Shown here: positions 1 through 11,584 of the stretch, one piece after another | Numbering within the stretch: the stretch's first letter is position 1 | How the letters are laid out: the number at the start of each line of letters is the position of its first letter | NCBI GenBank assembly: GCA_009760855.2 | Contig: WPIO01000017.1 | Coordinates: 5,347,001 to 5,411,000 of the forward strand | Length of the DNA stretch: 64,000 bases | Reading direction: 5' to 3' | From: Cristatella mucedo | Taxonomy: Eukaryota > Bryozoa > Phylactolaemata > Cristatellidae | Notes under the pieces: generated by a model | What the model was told of the DNA's origin: nothing | Databases searched by the model: none | Seen by the model: the letters and a program-made list of their open reading frames with translations, nothing else | Made by a program: the position numbers and the translations under genes

Positions 1-2282
1 ATTGTGACAGTCCTCCACACCAATTTTCGTCTGGCTGGGTAGCACGATCGAGCAATAAGCCTGCTGGCTCCAACACCAAACACTTTATTTTGTGCAAACC
101 ACGCCCGGCCATCCCCTGTCTACACACTCTAGGTGGCTGCCGGCCAGTGTCAAGGGATCTAGCCTTCCCCTCCCTGTACCCCTGCAGCAGCCCTTATATT
201 CCATGCATGCATTGTTTTTGCACTGTCGAGCCATTGTTTGTTCCGAGCCCATCAGACAGCTGGGGCAGTTTATAGTAGATGGATGTCGCCACAGATGCTG
301 GCCAATGCATGGATTTGGGCAGGACTGCTGAGTCATCTGCCGAGTCACCGGCTGTCCTCCACCGATTGTGAACCTGCGGCTGCTTAGGTAGTCTGAGCCC
401 TCGTAGGGTCTCGAGTAAGGCAATGCTCGAGTCAGTGCTCGAAGGCTGCTTTGTCATGTTCCCTCACATACGTACGTTTATCTATACAAACATGTACATG
501 TTCTGTCAAACGCCTAAGCAAGCTGCCATACCTATGTAAAGAGCATTGCTTTCCCTTATAAATAACAATGTACTGTTTGGTTTGTTTGGACGAATTACTT
601 CGCCTAGTTGAAGCCCCAGCATCAGCTTGTGTCTTAGCAATGCTTTGAGCAGAAGGAATCTGCTCATCAAGGCTTTCGTTGTCACGGGTCTGATCATTTT
701 CCGAGTGGCTACTGCTCCTTAATATCGTAGCTTATCCATCATTCAGAAAACAAATTGTGCCGCTTTGAAGCTACTTCTTAATATTGCAGCCGATTCACTG
801 CTAGGAAATCGTAGGCTCCATTGCAATGCAAACATTGCAATGGAGCTTGCCTTGCCGTGTCCCCAAATCGGTTCTCTCAAGAAAGGTTGATATTCTCGTG
901 GCTTGGCTGCTGCAGCACATTCACGGCACGCATCGGGTCGGCGAGTAGCGATGCATACGCCCTTTGCGACATGCACTCCCTATGTGGCATGCTGCCGACA
1001 CGAGTGACGAGCAAAAGCGGCTTTTCTCAGCAGCAACTGTTGTCATGAGCAAACTGAGAGTCTAAACATAGCAACATATATGCTCTCGAAGAGCTGATAC
1101 ATGGACCAATAGGCACAGGACATAGTGCGAGAAGTATACCAATGCCGTGCACAGACAGCAGACAGCAGTTGGGTAAAGAGGTCGATGAGCCATCACATGC
1201 CCAGCGTACTCACTTGTTCGTTGACAAATTTCACTCGTATGGTACCCTTTAATGCCAGGCTCGGCAGTGCAGCCAGCTGTGTGTAGCCATCCTATAAATA
1301 GCACCGCAAGGATTAAACTGAACAAAATGATGAAGTATTTGATATAAAAGATGTGCAATTAAGCTTCGTAATCGTGCTAGCAACCCATTGCTTCCGTAAC
1401 AACCGCGCATTAAAATGCCAACTTCAACGTGCACTGCCACATTGCAGAACTGGATCACTCTCCTTCTCTTCATCGCCTTCATCCGCTGTGCCTTAGTCTT
1501 AGTTTTTACACATACGGATGCTCACGAGCGGTTCTGATTTTAATGGCAGAACAAACTGCAAGCCGTTTAACAAATTCACGTTTCCCGAAAAGTATTGCAC
1601 TCAACCTCATCATCAATGCTATCTGTCATACTAGCAAACATAAAAAAATGAATCGATTACATTCACAGCAAGCCAGCAAATGTACCTCCAGCATACGGGA
1701 GCGATGCACGGTGATAAACGTAGAATGCGGTGTATGATTCGGCGACTCCTTGATGCCAAGTGCTTCTTTTTCTGCTCCCACGAGCTTTCGGAAGAGGACG
1801 ACCCTCTAGAAATTGTACGGTGCCCACTCAGCAACGTCAGCAGGACAAAGACAAGCTAGCGGTCACGCAAAGCGCGCCCGTGCTATGTATACGTCTCTGT
1901 GCGGGATGATATGCGGCATATGCTTGAGGAGAAACAGAGCCGTCTTGCTCTGCTTTTCCACGGCTGCAAGAAATTGCAGGGGCTTCACGTCCCTAAAACC
2001 AAATAATATAACTTCAGCCATGCATAACTTAAATCACAGTAAAAGTGCTCTATCGTGCAACTTGGCAGAAACCCAGAGTATAGGTGAATTATAGAAGGAA
2101 ATAGCAGCAAGCTGCAAGCACTGTTAACCAGCAACGGGATATGCCATGCGCCAAGCACGTGCTGCCACCAGTGTGTGCACGACTACAGATGGACGAAGAC
2201 ATACACACAGAAGCACCTTTGCATGTAGATAAGGATCTGCAAGTGAAGCTATGTGCAAATACGCTTGCACACAGCATGCATG

Positions 2283-2424
2283 AGTGTGCTCGAGTTAATG
2301 GTTAAGGTGCTTGGCCCAACCTAGGTCTGGCCGAGGTCGTGGGCTCGAACCCTGAGGCACATGTAAAGCGTCTGACTAGAGATTAAGCTCTATTAGGGCG
2401 CTATACAAATGAAGTATATATACA
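2283..2424 (+). mobile_element. SINE-A copy 1
   Basis: A tRNA-like head with a B-box-like GAGGTCGTGGGCTCGAACCC is followed by a tail like LINE-A (TGTAAAGCGTCTGACTAGAG, ATTAAGCTCTATTAGGGCGC) and TATACAAATGAAGTATATA. Confidence 0.85.
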
Positions 2425-2555
2425 TATATATCTTTATGATTGCTACTATTATAGTATAGATTTGTGTCAACAAGCCTCCAATGTGAGTGCCATGACCTGG
2501 GGCGCATGCACACATGAGCACACACTTCGGCATAAACATGTATACATATAAATAA

Positions 2556-2700
2556 ATATATAATTATTTTATAAAGCGCTATAAGAGAACTTAATCTCTA
2601 TTCAGGCGCTTCACATATGCCCCGGTGGAGCTCGAGCCTGCGACCTCACCTTGACTTTGGTCGAGGGTAGCACCTTAACCATTGGGTCAAACCAGCACTG
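2556..2700 (-). mobile_element. SINE-A copy 2, reversed
   Basis: The reverse complement of SINE-A: tail AAAGCGCTATAAGAGAACTT and AATCTCTATTCAGGCGCTTC, then head GAGCTCGAGCCTGCGACCTC and CACCTTAACCATTGGGTCAA. Confidence 0.85.
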
Positions 2701-2719
2701 CGAATATGACACTGCCACC

Positions 2720-2872
2720 CTGGTTTGGCCCAGGGGTCAATGTGTTCGCCTTTAACGACCAAGGGCAAGGTTCTCACCTTTACGACTGAGGTCGTGGACT
2801 CAAGACACGTGGCATATAAGTGAAGCGCCTGGATAGAGATTCATTTCTTTTAAGGTGCTATACAAATGAATT

Positions 2873-2874
<2 letters not shown>
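2720..2874 (+). mobile_element. SINE-A copy 3
   Basis: Head CTGGTTTGGCCCAGGGGTCA and TGAGGTCGTGGACTCAAGAC; tail GTGAAGCGCCTGGATAGAGA and GGTGCTATACAAATGAATTG. The tail runs directly into a CA microsatellite. Confidence 0.82.
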
Positions 2875-2922
<48 letters not shown>

Positions 2923-2996
2923 GCACGCGCACACACGCGCACACACACACACACACACATGCACGCGCACACACACACACACGTACGCACACTCAC
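2875..2996. repeat. Compound (CA)n microsatellite at a SINE-A end
   Basis: CA repeats interrupted by ATGCACGCG units. They begin exactly at the end of SINE-A copy 3. Confidence 0.95.
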
Positions 2997-3648
2997 ATCC
3001 TAGGTACATTGCCATGCTCGAATTGAAACGCTGGAATGCTATATCAGCCAAAACATAACAGCCCTACAGATTATTAGCAGTTCCCAAATTACAACCGATG
3101 GGAATCAGATTTTTCATATGTACTTATGTAATCATTATACAGCTGTGCATTGAGCTTCGAACTACAATTGACTCCGCTATTAACAATATGAATATATTTA
3201 TTATATATATATTTTTTTTTAAGAATATATGCTCGGGCCGGCAAATAGGCATTCTTATATGCAAAGTATTCCCATATGCAGAGTGAGAATGCAGAGTGAA
3301 AAAATCTGGGACGCAGAACTGCTATTCTTATACGTGAAGTATTCTTATATAGGATATTCTTATGCGTGGAGTCGACAGTAGTCGGTTGCATACCATCGCT
3401 GGGGCTGTAAAGACGAGCCATCCACGGCCGCCTAATGGACTTTTCTATGCTAAGGACACGAGCTTGTTATATTAGGGTAGGGGCATTCTTGATTGCTTCC
3501 GTGCTCTGCTATCATCGGCAGACCTGAGTGTCTCGTGGCAGCATCTGCGACTCGCTGGCCATACTTTGAGGCACCAGCTTCAACGGTACTTGTCTCTCGT
3601 CGGCAAGGACTAGCACTGTAACGAGAGCAGTGCTGTGGCAAAGCTTAC

Positions 3649-3763
3649 TTGACGAGCCAATGGTCGGCAGGGGCGAAGCTCCTTCGGCAGTCCTTTTCAT
3701 AGAGGTGCATCAGCAAAGAGTGAGCAGAGCGAAACAGTGGAACTTCCATCACCATGGTACAGT
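3649..3763 (-). CDS. UBE3B: UBE3B exon 18 (last exon recognised)
   Basis: It encodes [20 protein letters not shown] followed by [12 protein letters not shown], matching human LELFQSVHGWLMVLYERDC and RRRFTPEDHWLR. The acceptor TTTCCAG at 3764 gives exactly the human spacing from the conserved Trp of exon 17. Donor is GTAAGC, phase 2. The HECT domain should follow but is not seen in 1-3648. Confidence 0.92.
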
Positions 3764-6700
3764 CTGGAAAGCATTCAGCACCTCGAGCTGCTAGGTAAGC
3801 ACACACAGCTTTAACACGCGCCGCACACGTGCAGCTACTTGCGAAGCAATCGATGCCAGTGCACAAATGAGCAGCGCACAATTCGAGTCAGAAAATAAAA
3901 TGCAGCACAGACCGCAGCTCCAGCAAGCTACCCCTTGCTGCAGACGACGTCTCGCTGTGGAAAAAAGACTGCACAGCCAGCACAGGCTCTTCAGATAAGA
4001 CGCAAATGTTAATCTTAGGTCATAGCATGCACACGCCCTGCCGTTTGTGGTTTGGAATTTATGGAGGCACCAGGTCAGAACTTCCGCCAGATTCTGGCTA
4101 CAAAGCTCCGGAATTCAGGCAGGTAGTCGGAACTAGTGGCAAACTGTTTTTAGAAGTCGTTAATTATTGTGATCATTATACATCTTACACGCTGCCAGCA
4201 AGCAGTGATAATTTTTACTTACCAATACACTCATACCAAACGATGCTGAAGCAGAACTGATTCAGTAGCGATCCGATCGAGGCCAGCTCGTCGAGTGTGA
4301 AGAGCTTGTGCTCATCGTACAGCTCCACTTCATCCATAATGCTGCAGCAGCAACAAGCATGAAGTATGAAACAACTGCCAAGGTAGCGAGTGAGACAAAG
4401 ACAAATTCAAGATATCTTAACGAGATCAAATAGTAATCTGTCAGTGGGATGGCAGAGCAATAGCTTCTTACAGCGAATCTCTCGGAAAGAGATTGCGTTC
4501 TCTGAGAGCGCTTTATCAAGTGTCTTGTTATTGCTATTATTATTATTATTATTATTATATGATTCAGACAGGTAAAGAGCAAAGGGCCGACTGTTTGCAC
4601 AGGTAGCGGCTCAGGGAGTGAAGGGGTGCTAGCTTCGACCACTATAAAGAATGACACACATCAGCAGCACGCTGAAGATTCACCTGACAAGCTGCGAAGT
4701 AGCATCGCAGAACAGGATGAGGAGGTCAAATAACGGATGCTGAAAAAGTCTCCCGGATGCACCGAGAATGTCCAGCAGGCTTCGCACGGGGCTACTGCCC
4801 GGGAGTGCAGCGCTCAGACAAGCCCACAGGTAGTGCGGCAGCTGACGATAGCTGCTCACTCCTAGAAAACAAGCCAATTTTTCCCTGACGTTCAATGAGA
4901 TCGCTGCGACGAAAAGCATAGTAATAATAAGTAGTAATAGTAAGCATAGTAGCATAGTAAGCATAGTAATATTAATAAGCACAATAAAAATAATGCACTT
5001 GATAAAGCGCCCTCAGATAACTCAATCTCTTTCTAGGTGCTTTACATTTGCTGCAAAAGGAAACACGATTAAATGGTGAGTACTATCGTGCTTGATGAAC
5101 AACATGAATAACATGGTTAGGGGTGACATGCACAGGGTCAGCATGCAAGTGTGGTTAGTGGCAGCATGCACAGTGTCAGCACGCATAAGCACATAAAGGA
5201 AGAATCACATGGACAAAACTAAATGCTGTCCTAAATAGCCATCTTTTTAAGTTCTTTTTAAATGTGATCAAGTCAGGGGAATAATAAGCATAATAAGTTG
5301 CCGAAGTGAACAAAATCTCTATCTAGGCACTTTACACAACAAACTATAGAAGAAACAACAACCGATAGTTAAAGAGCACTGAGGCATCATGCTTGGACAA
5401 GCATGCACAAGCACACGGGCACCATGATTAGACCAGTGTGCACAAGCACACAAGAAGATACTCAGAGCCACCAGCTAGTACAGAGGTCGGCAAAGTCCGG
5501 CCTTTAGGCCAGATGTGGATGGCCTGGCTAGTACTCCAGTCGGGCATAACGTTCCCCCTAGTTATTTATTGCTGGATCCGGCGTAAACGAGTTGTCCCGG
5601 TCTTTGGTCCCCTTGATCACTACTGCAACTGCAGCTCAAGCTGACCATCACTGATCGAGTCTTTATCGTTAGAACTTATGGCAGGTGCTTGTATGAAACA
5701 GAAGCCCTGACCGGGAAGGAATGATAAACGTCTACCCTTGTAATTGCCGTGGACCCCTGTTTGGTCTATCGACTGTTTGTTTGAACGTCTGGCCACGCCC
5801 ACTCAGTCACACCCACTCTTCTTCTTCTGGCCTAGAGTGCCTTCTTGACGCTCTAAAAGAGCCCAGTCGTCCGAAAAGTTTGCCGACCCCTTAGCTAGTA
5901 GGTCATTCCTAAATTGGTTAGTACCTTTGCAGCAAATGTGAAGCGCCTAGAAAGAGATTGAGTTCTCTGAGGGCGCTTTATCAAGTTCATTATTATTATT
6001 GTCCTTATTATTATTACTAGCATGCACCGAATCATGCACAGGAGCAGCAAGCGAAATGTGGGGGAGAGGAGGAATGGACAGCACAAGAAGCCCAACAGCT
6101 GTAATTGGCTTTTTCTCAACATTAAATATGATCAATTTTCAATGGGCCGGAAGTGTTTAAATGCCCCCTTGAACTAAACACACAGTGTGGAGCAAAGAAG
6201 CTGGCCGTGCGCTAGCCGTGCAATATGTCGTCACTATTCACTTGCTTCACTCCGCCACTCCGATCGAGTGTAGTGCTCTCACACCGCTCTGTCTGTGACC
6301 AGTACATTAATGTGATGAAACTGATCCAACAGTGACAACAGCATCAAAGGGGAGTCGACTCAACCCAAGTTCTGTCTGCTACAGCAGTAACAGGCAAAGA
6401 ATGAGCCCGCTGGACGAAGGACGCTGCACAGTAGTGAAACGTTGGCCCACATGCTCGCCCCAAGATTACCTGCGAGCATGTCGACTTTCATTTGAGTGAG
6501 CGCTTCCCCGGCAGTCTTGTACATTCCACATGCCAAGCTCGTGCCTTCGACGATTGGACTATTTAGAGGCAGCCTCGAAGGTGCCTTCTTGTCTGCTTTT
6601 TTCTTGAGAAGACTGCCTGCGACGTTTGCAGACAAAAACACGAAATATGGACACAGTAAGCAGCAGCACGACGACATATCAGGCTGTCACTGAGTCCATG

Positions 6701-9700
6701 CTACAGCTGTTGTTACCAACGTGCTCCATAGATTTGCAACACTTGATTATGACCCTAATCTTTGAAGGCGAAACCCTAAGAGGCTGACTGACCGAGCTTT
6801 GCAGCAGTGGCTGCAAGTGAGATTAGAGAGATCCTTGGGTGATTGCTGTTCACTGACATCAATACGCCATTGAGTCTCCCACTGAGATAGGCCCTAAATC
6901 ATTAAATCAAGCAAAACAAGCAGAGAGATTTCACCTAAGTATGCATTATACACCCAGAGCAATGTGGAGTGATTAGCTGTAAAACCTGACTGAAACTTAC
7001 TTGCTAGGTTTGAAGTTACTAGCGGCTGACTGGAATGCAGACATTTAGTGGGATGCAAGGAACTGAGGGAGAGTAATCCAGTGGGGATTTTACCATGGGG
7101 AAGGGCTCTCTGATCTTGACTATCAAAATCTGACAAAGAAGCTAGAGAAGATGACCAGATGCTGAGGGTAATGGGAGAGCACACTGGGGGACAGAGCTGG
7201 TCAGATGCAGCAGCTCGACCGTTGACGACAGGCCAGATGTAATTTCGGCAAGTGCTATACATGCACACAGACCTTAGCTCTAAGCAAGGATTACTAATTA
7301 GAGGTGGCAGTTACGTGGAAAATCTGGCTAGTTAATGAAAAGAAACAGCCACAGCCTAAGATCATAGCCAAGATAAGCAGAGTTCTGCTATAAGGTACAG
7401 GCTGAGCTGAGAAAGGCTCAGCAATTACCAGTATATAGTGGCATCTGCTTGAATTTTGATACTGGCTCTCAGACTATTGGCAAGTCAAGCTACACACAGT
7501 ACGAGCAGAGTAAAGAGATCCTGCACCATCGAACGACGCCACAAAGGACTTGGTATGTATGGCGAGAACACACCAATACTCATCCAGGCAAGCCTTTCAT
7601 TGCTACATTTGGTTGCTAAGTCTGCTAGATCTCTCGATGGCGTTCGATACCACTGATCACCAAGACCTTCTTGAGTGCATAGCCACCCTCACAGGCTCTA
7701 CTGGCAGTGTATTTTAGTGACTTGGGTCCTGTCAAGATGGCTAGTTCATGCAGTTGAGATATCCCATCTAGACTCTTATCATTCTCTTTCTCTCCTTGCA
7801 GGTCGTCCTGCCTGTGTAGTAATATGCTTACAGCTGGTTCAAAATGTAGAAGCTAGGCTTGTCTGCACAGAACGTCCATCGAAGCTGCCACCTTACACCA
7901 ATCCTCTCCAGCCTGCACGGGCTGCCTATCAATCGGCGCATCCACTTCAAGGTCCCGTAAATCATCTATAGGTTCTTTCATTCTCTTTCTCCGGCTATCC
8001 TATCTGAAATGCTTACTTCCCGGGCTTTCCCTCATATTTAAGGGCTGCTCTGACTCGGGTTGTTAAGCCGTGCCTTTAACCAACCTCGAGTTGTTCAGGA
8101 TCAATGGCCTTAGTTCCCATATATCTACGGCCTAGAACTCATTACCGACCGACACAACAAAATCACGTGACTTGACACACTTTAAAACAAAGGTTTTAAT
8201 GCTTAAAAGGCTTTAAAGCAAAGACACACATGCGCTGTACAGCAATGGTTTGATCACGTGAGCAGCAAGTTATTTAGTATCGCAGTGCATTAGTATCGCT
8301 GACCACATTATATGCTTGTTTTCCAGCTTCTGTAAAATGCCTACAGAGAAGCTTAGCTTTCTCTGAGCATTATACCAATATACTATTATTATCACCCCTC
8401 AGGTACTAACTGCCCGTAGGAATTGACATATTTTAGCTCTGCTTTACACCTAGACGTTGCAGCACGGCCGGGCACCCATCATCACTACTCACTACCTCAA
8501 CTGCCCTCCTGACTCGGCTATGGTTCTCACTTTCTCTTTGCTGCATGAGATAAAATCTGTTGGCTACCGAATGCTTACCGAAAGCAGCTTAGGCTGTGAG
8601 TGTTCTATAGAAAACTCGCCTTTGTAACACCCACACAGTCTTTGCAGAGTTACAGACAGAGATAAATTGCATTACATTACATCTTGCAGCTTTCACAGCA
8701 CATACCACTTCGGCAAAAAAAATGACAAGTCTCGTCATTCTCAAGAGTGTAATTCAATCCTCCTTTGGTGCCAAAGTGGAGAGCGACTTAGAGCTGCCCC
8801 AACCTGCACGCGCAAGGCATGCGAAAGGCACGCGTATGGCATGTGTGCGCCCGGCCTGCGTGCTAATTTCGGCAAACAACTGCTGTCGCCAAGTCGTCTA
8901 CGAGCTAAACTCGCTCTCCACGGGCCTCTCCACCTGCTGGCGGTAGAGATTAAACCGCGCATTGGCACGTTTCGGGGGAGGGGGACGAGGGCCCTCAGGT
9001 AAACAGGACTCGATCGGCTGACGACAAATGACTTCTTGATTGCGAGCCTGACCAAAGCTCTGCTGGGAGCGGCACAAATTTCTCCCGCTCGAAAAACACG
9101 ATAGCCACGTGGCAGACGGTGAGCAGCAGCAATGGTGGCAGCAGCCACTGACCTGCCGAGGGTCTGGCAGAGACACCGGCGCCGGTTTCCGCTGGCTGAG
9201 CATTCCTATGACCGTCCTTTACAGCATCGAAATAGTCGAACAGGTCGGAGAAGACAAGCCGTAGAGTCGACCCGTGCCACAGGACCTGCAGTTGCTGCGG
9301 CACCGCAGTGCTGCAAGAGAAAGAAGAAAATGGCCGACACAGTGGAAAAAGTGTGAGTGAGCTGCTGCTAGGACGGGGGGGGGGGGAGGGAGGGGGTTGG
9401 AGCCCCGGTGCCAGGCCTCACGTGGCGCCGGCGGCAGACGAGCGAGAGCGAGCTCGCTCACCTGGCAGTGAACCGCTCGGCCGTCCAGCCAAGAACCGGG
9501 TGCCAGTGGGTCTTGCTCGACTTCTTCCTGTTGGCGTGCATGCCTACCACGAGCAGCATGCTGGTGCTGGTGGCCTGCAAGCAAGCAAGAAAGGGCCACT
9601 GCTAGAACAGACACTATCGACTGAGTTTATCTCTCGGTCAGTAGCAGAAGGTGGAAGGGGTCGTGGAAGGGGAGGGGGTTCGATGAAATCGCTCGCTGAG

Positions 9701-11528
9701 CAACACAGCGAGCAAGCAGAGGAATGCAGCTCCACAGTGCAGCGACTTGTAAAGTGCCTCCATAGAGATTAAGCTCTATTGGGGTGCTATATTACCATCT
9801 TATTACTATAGCTATTACTGTTATTATTATTATTGTTGTTATTATTACTATTTTTACTTTCATCACAGTGCAACAGATTTAGCAAATCTCATCGCCACGA
9901 GCACGGGCCATTGCCTGGCAGCAGTGGAAAAAGTAGTGACAAGAAAGATCCCGCCCCACCCCCCCCCCCCGAATGTAGCGCAGAGGGTGTGCGATGAGCA
10001 CAGAAAAACCGTTCTGGGAGAGTGCCTAGATCCAGCAACAGGACTAGGCAATAGCAAGCCTCTGCTGGGGCAAGGCACGATCTCGGGAGGTAGCTAGGCC
10101 AGCCAGCCATCTCTACACTCCTGCCTCACCAGAAGACAAAAGGACAGCAATGATGGGCAGTTGCATGCAGGCAGGCACTAGCATCAGACTTATAATTTGA
10201 GGGCCCGGAGTTCGGGTCACCGTTCAGGCGAAACTGTTGCCCCTGGGTCTTTGCTCAGGAGGTAAGGGCTGGAGGCTCGGTCAATATGCAGTAGGCCTGT
10301 GTGCAGCCACGCCTAGTACCAGAGGCAGCGAGACTGGCAGAGTGCGGGCAGCTGCCGTCGACGTGCGACCGCCAGCGCCAGCAGCAGGGAGCATTCGTAA
10401 TCGGGATGGAAACCCAAGCCCGATGCGGCTTTTAATGGAAATCCGACAAGGTCGAAGGAGAAGCAGGGTCAGGCACCATGCAGACCTTTCTACAAGGACA
10501 GCACAGAGATGTTTCTGGCACCAGCGTCACCGAAACATATGCAAACAAGGAGCCCCTACCAAGCACTAAATATGGAGCACCACGGCTCATTATCTAATCT
10601 AAAAGCAGCAGGAAATGCCAACACACTCTGAAGGAAGCTGGACAGTGCCACACAGATAGGAAAAGGATCAAGTAGGCAGCCGCACAAGCAAATTCACTTA
10701 CAACAAAAGACTTCGGACTATCCAGAACTCCTTCGATCTCTGCTGTACCAAGTTGAATAAGGTTGGCTAGAACAAAAATAGGCATATAAGGAAATAAGTA
10801 TACACGATCATGAATAAAAATGATTGCCTAATCCAACCAGCAAACGGTCGATGTGCTGCTTTGAACATACGACGAACTTTGACGGCCTCTTGATAATCAT
10901 GCAAACAGGCACCCTGTTTGTTGGCATGCTCGTAAAAGGTGTGCAGCAGAGGTCCCTGGGCGCATGTTCTTCCACTGTTAAGTCGACCTGCTGTCAGCAG
11001 AGGAATATTGCCTGCTTACAAAAGGTTACGACAGCCAAACTAGTTCATGAGTTTGTGACATCGCGTCTAGATTATTGCAGCTCTCTTTATTCAGGACTCC
11101 CGGCCTATGCACTTAATCGTCTGCAGCTGAAGCAAAACTCATCGGCTCGTCTGGTCTGTCACCAATGGCATAGCAGCCACATCTCACCACTTCTGACTGT
11201 GCTTCATTTGCTCCTTATCAAGCACTGAAGCAATTGCAAGATCCTCAGTCGGACTTATAGGTGCTCCACACGCTAGCACAAGCCTACCTTTCCGACCTCC
11301 TTGCTCCTCTAGTCACTTGCTCTTGCACCAAGTCATGTTGCCATCTCTCGAATTGAATAGAAATCTTTTGGTGACCGAGACCTCAGCTGGTACTCGCCAA
11401 AAGTCCGGAACTTGCATCCGGGTACGGTTGCTACCCGAAATGACCTTGCATCAGTTCCAGTCTCAGCAAAAGATACATCTGTTCCAGTCAGCTTCTCCTT
11501 TGCCCCACTTGTGTTTTTGTTCCCGTGT

Positions 11529-11584
<56 letters not shown>

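Larger units (their letters stand above)
1..3648. other. No exon seen; probable UBE3B intron with SINE-A copies
   Basis: I searched both strands for the HECT domain and found none. The stretch holds three SINE-A copies (2283-2872), a compound CA repeat (2875-2996), a short perfect hairpin (815-846) and otherwise nothing I recognise. By position it should be the intron after UBE3B exon 18. Confidence 0.5.

Noticed and set aside
85-457. 112- and 87-codon minus-strand frames near the window start
   Set aside because: Checked for HECT-domain motifs because UBE3B should continue leftward; none was found.
2800-3051. Open frames of alternating CV and TH
   Set aside because: Translations of the CA microsatellite; the same applies at 11412-11633 and 62266-62570.
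8741-9303. Overlapping 100-135 codon minus-strand frames rich in Arg/Pro
   Set aside because: Only 9223-9310 (UBE3B exon 14) aligns to a known protein. The rest is GC-rich intron without a convincing exon, though the missing UBE3B piece might lie here.
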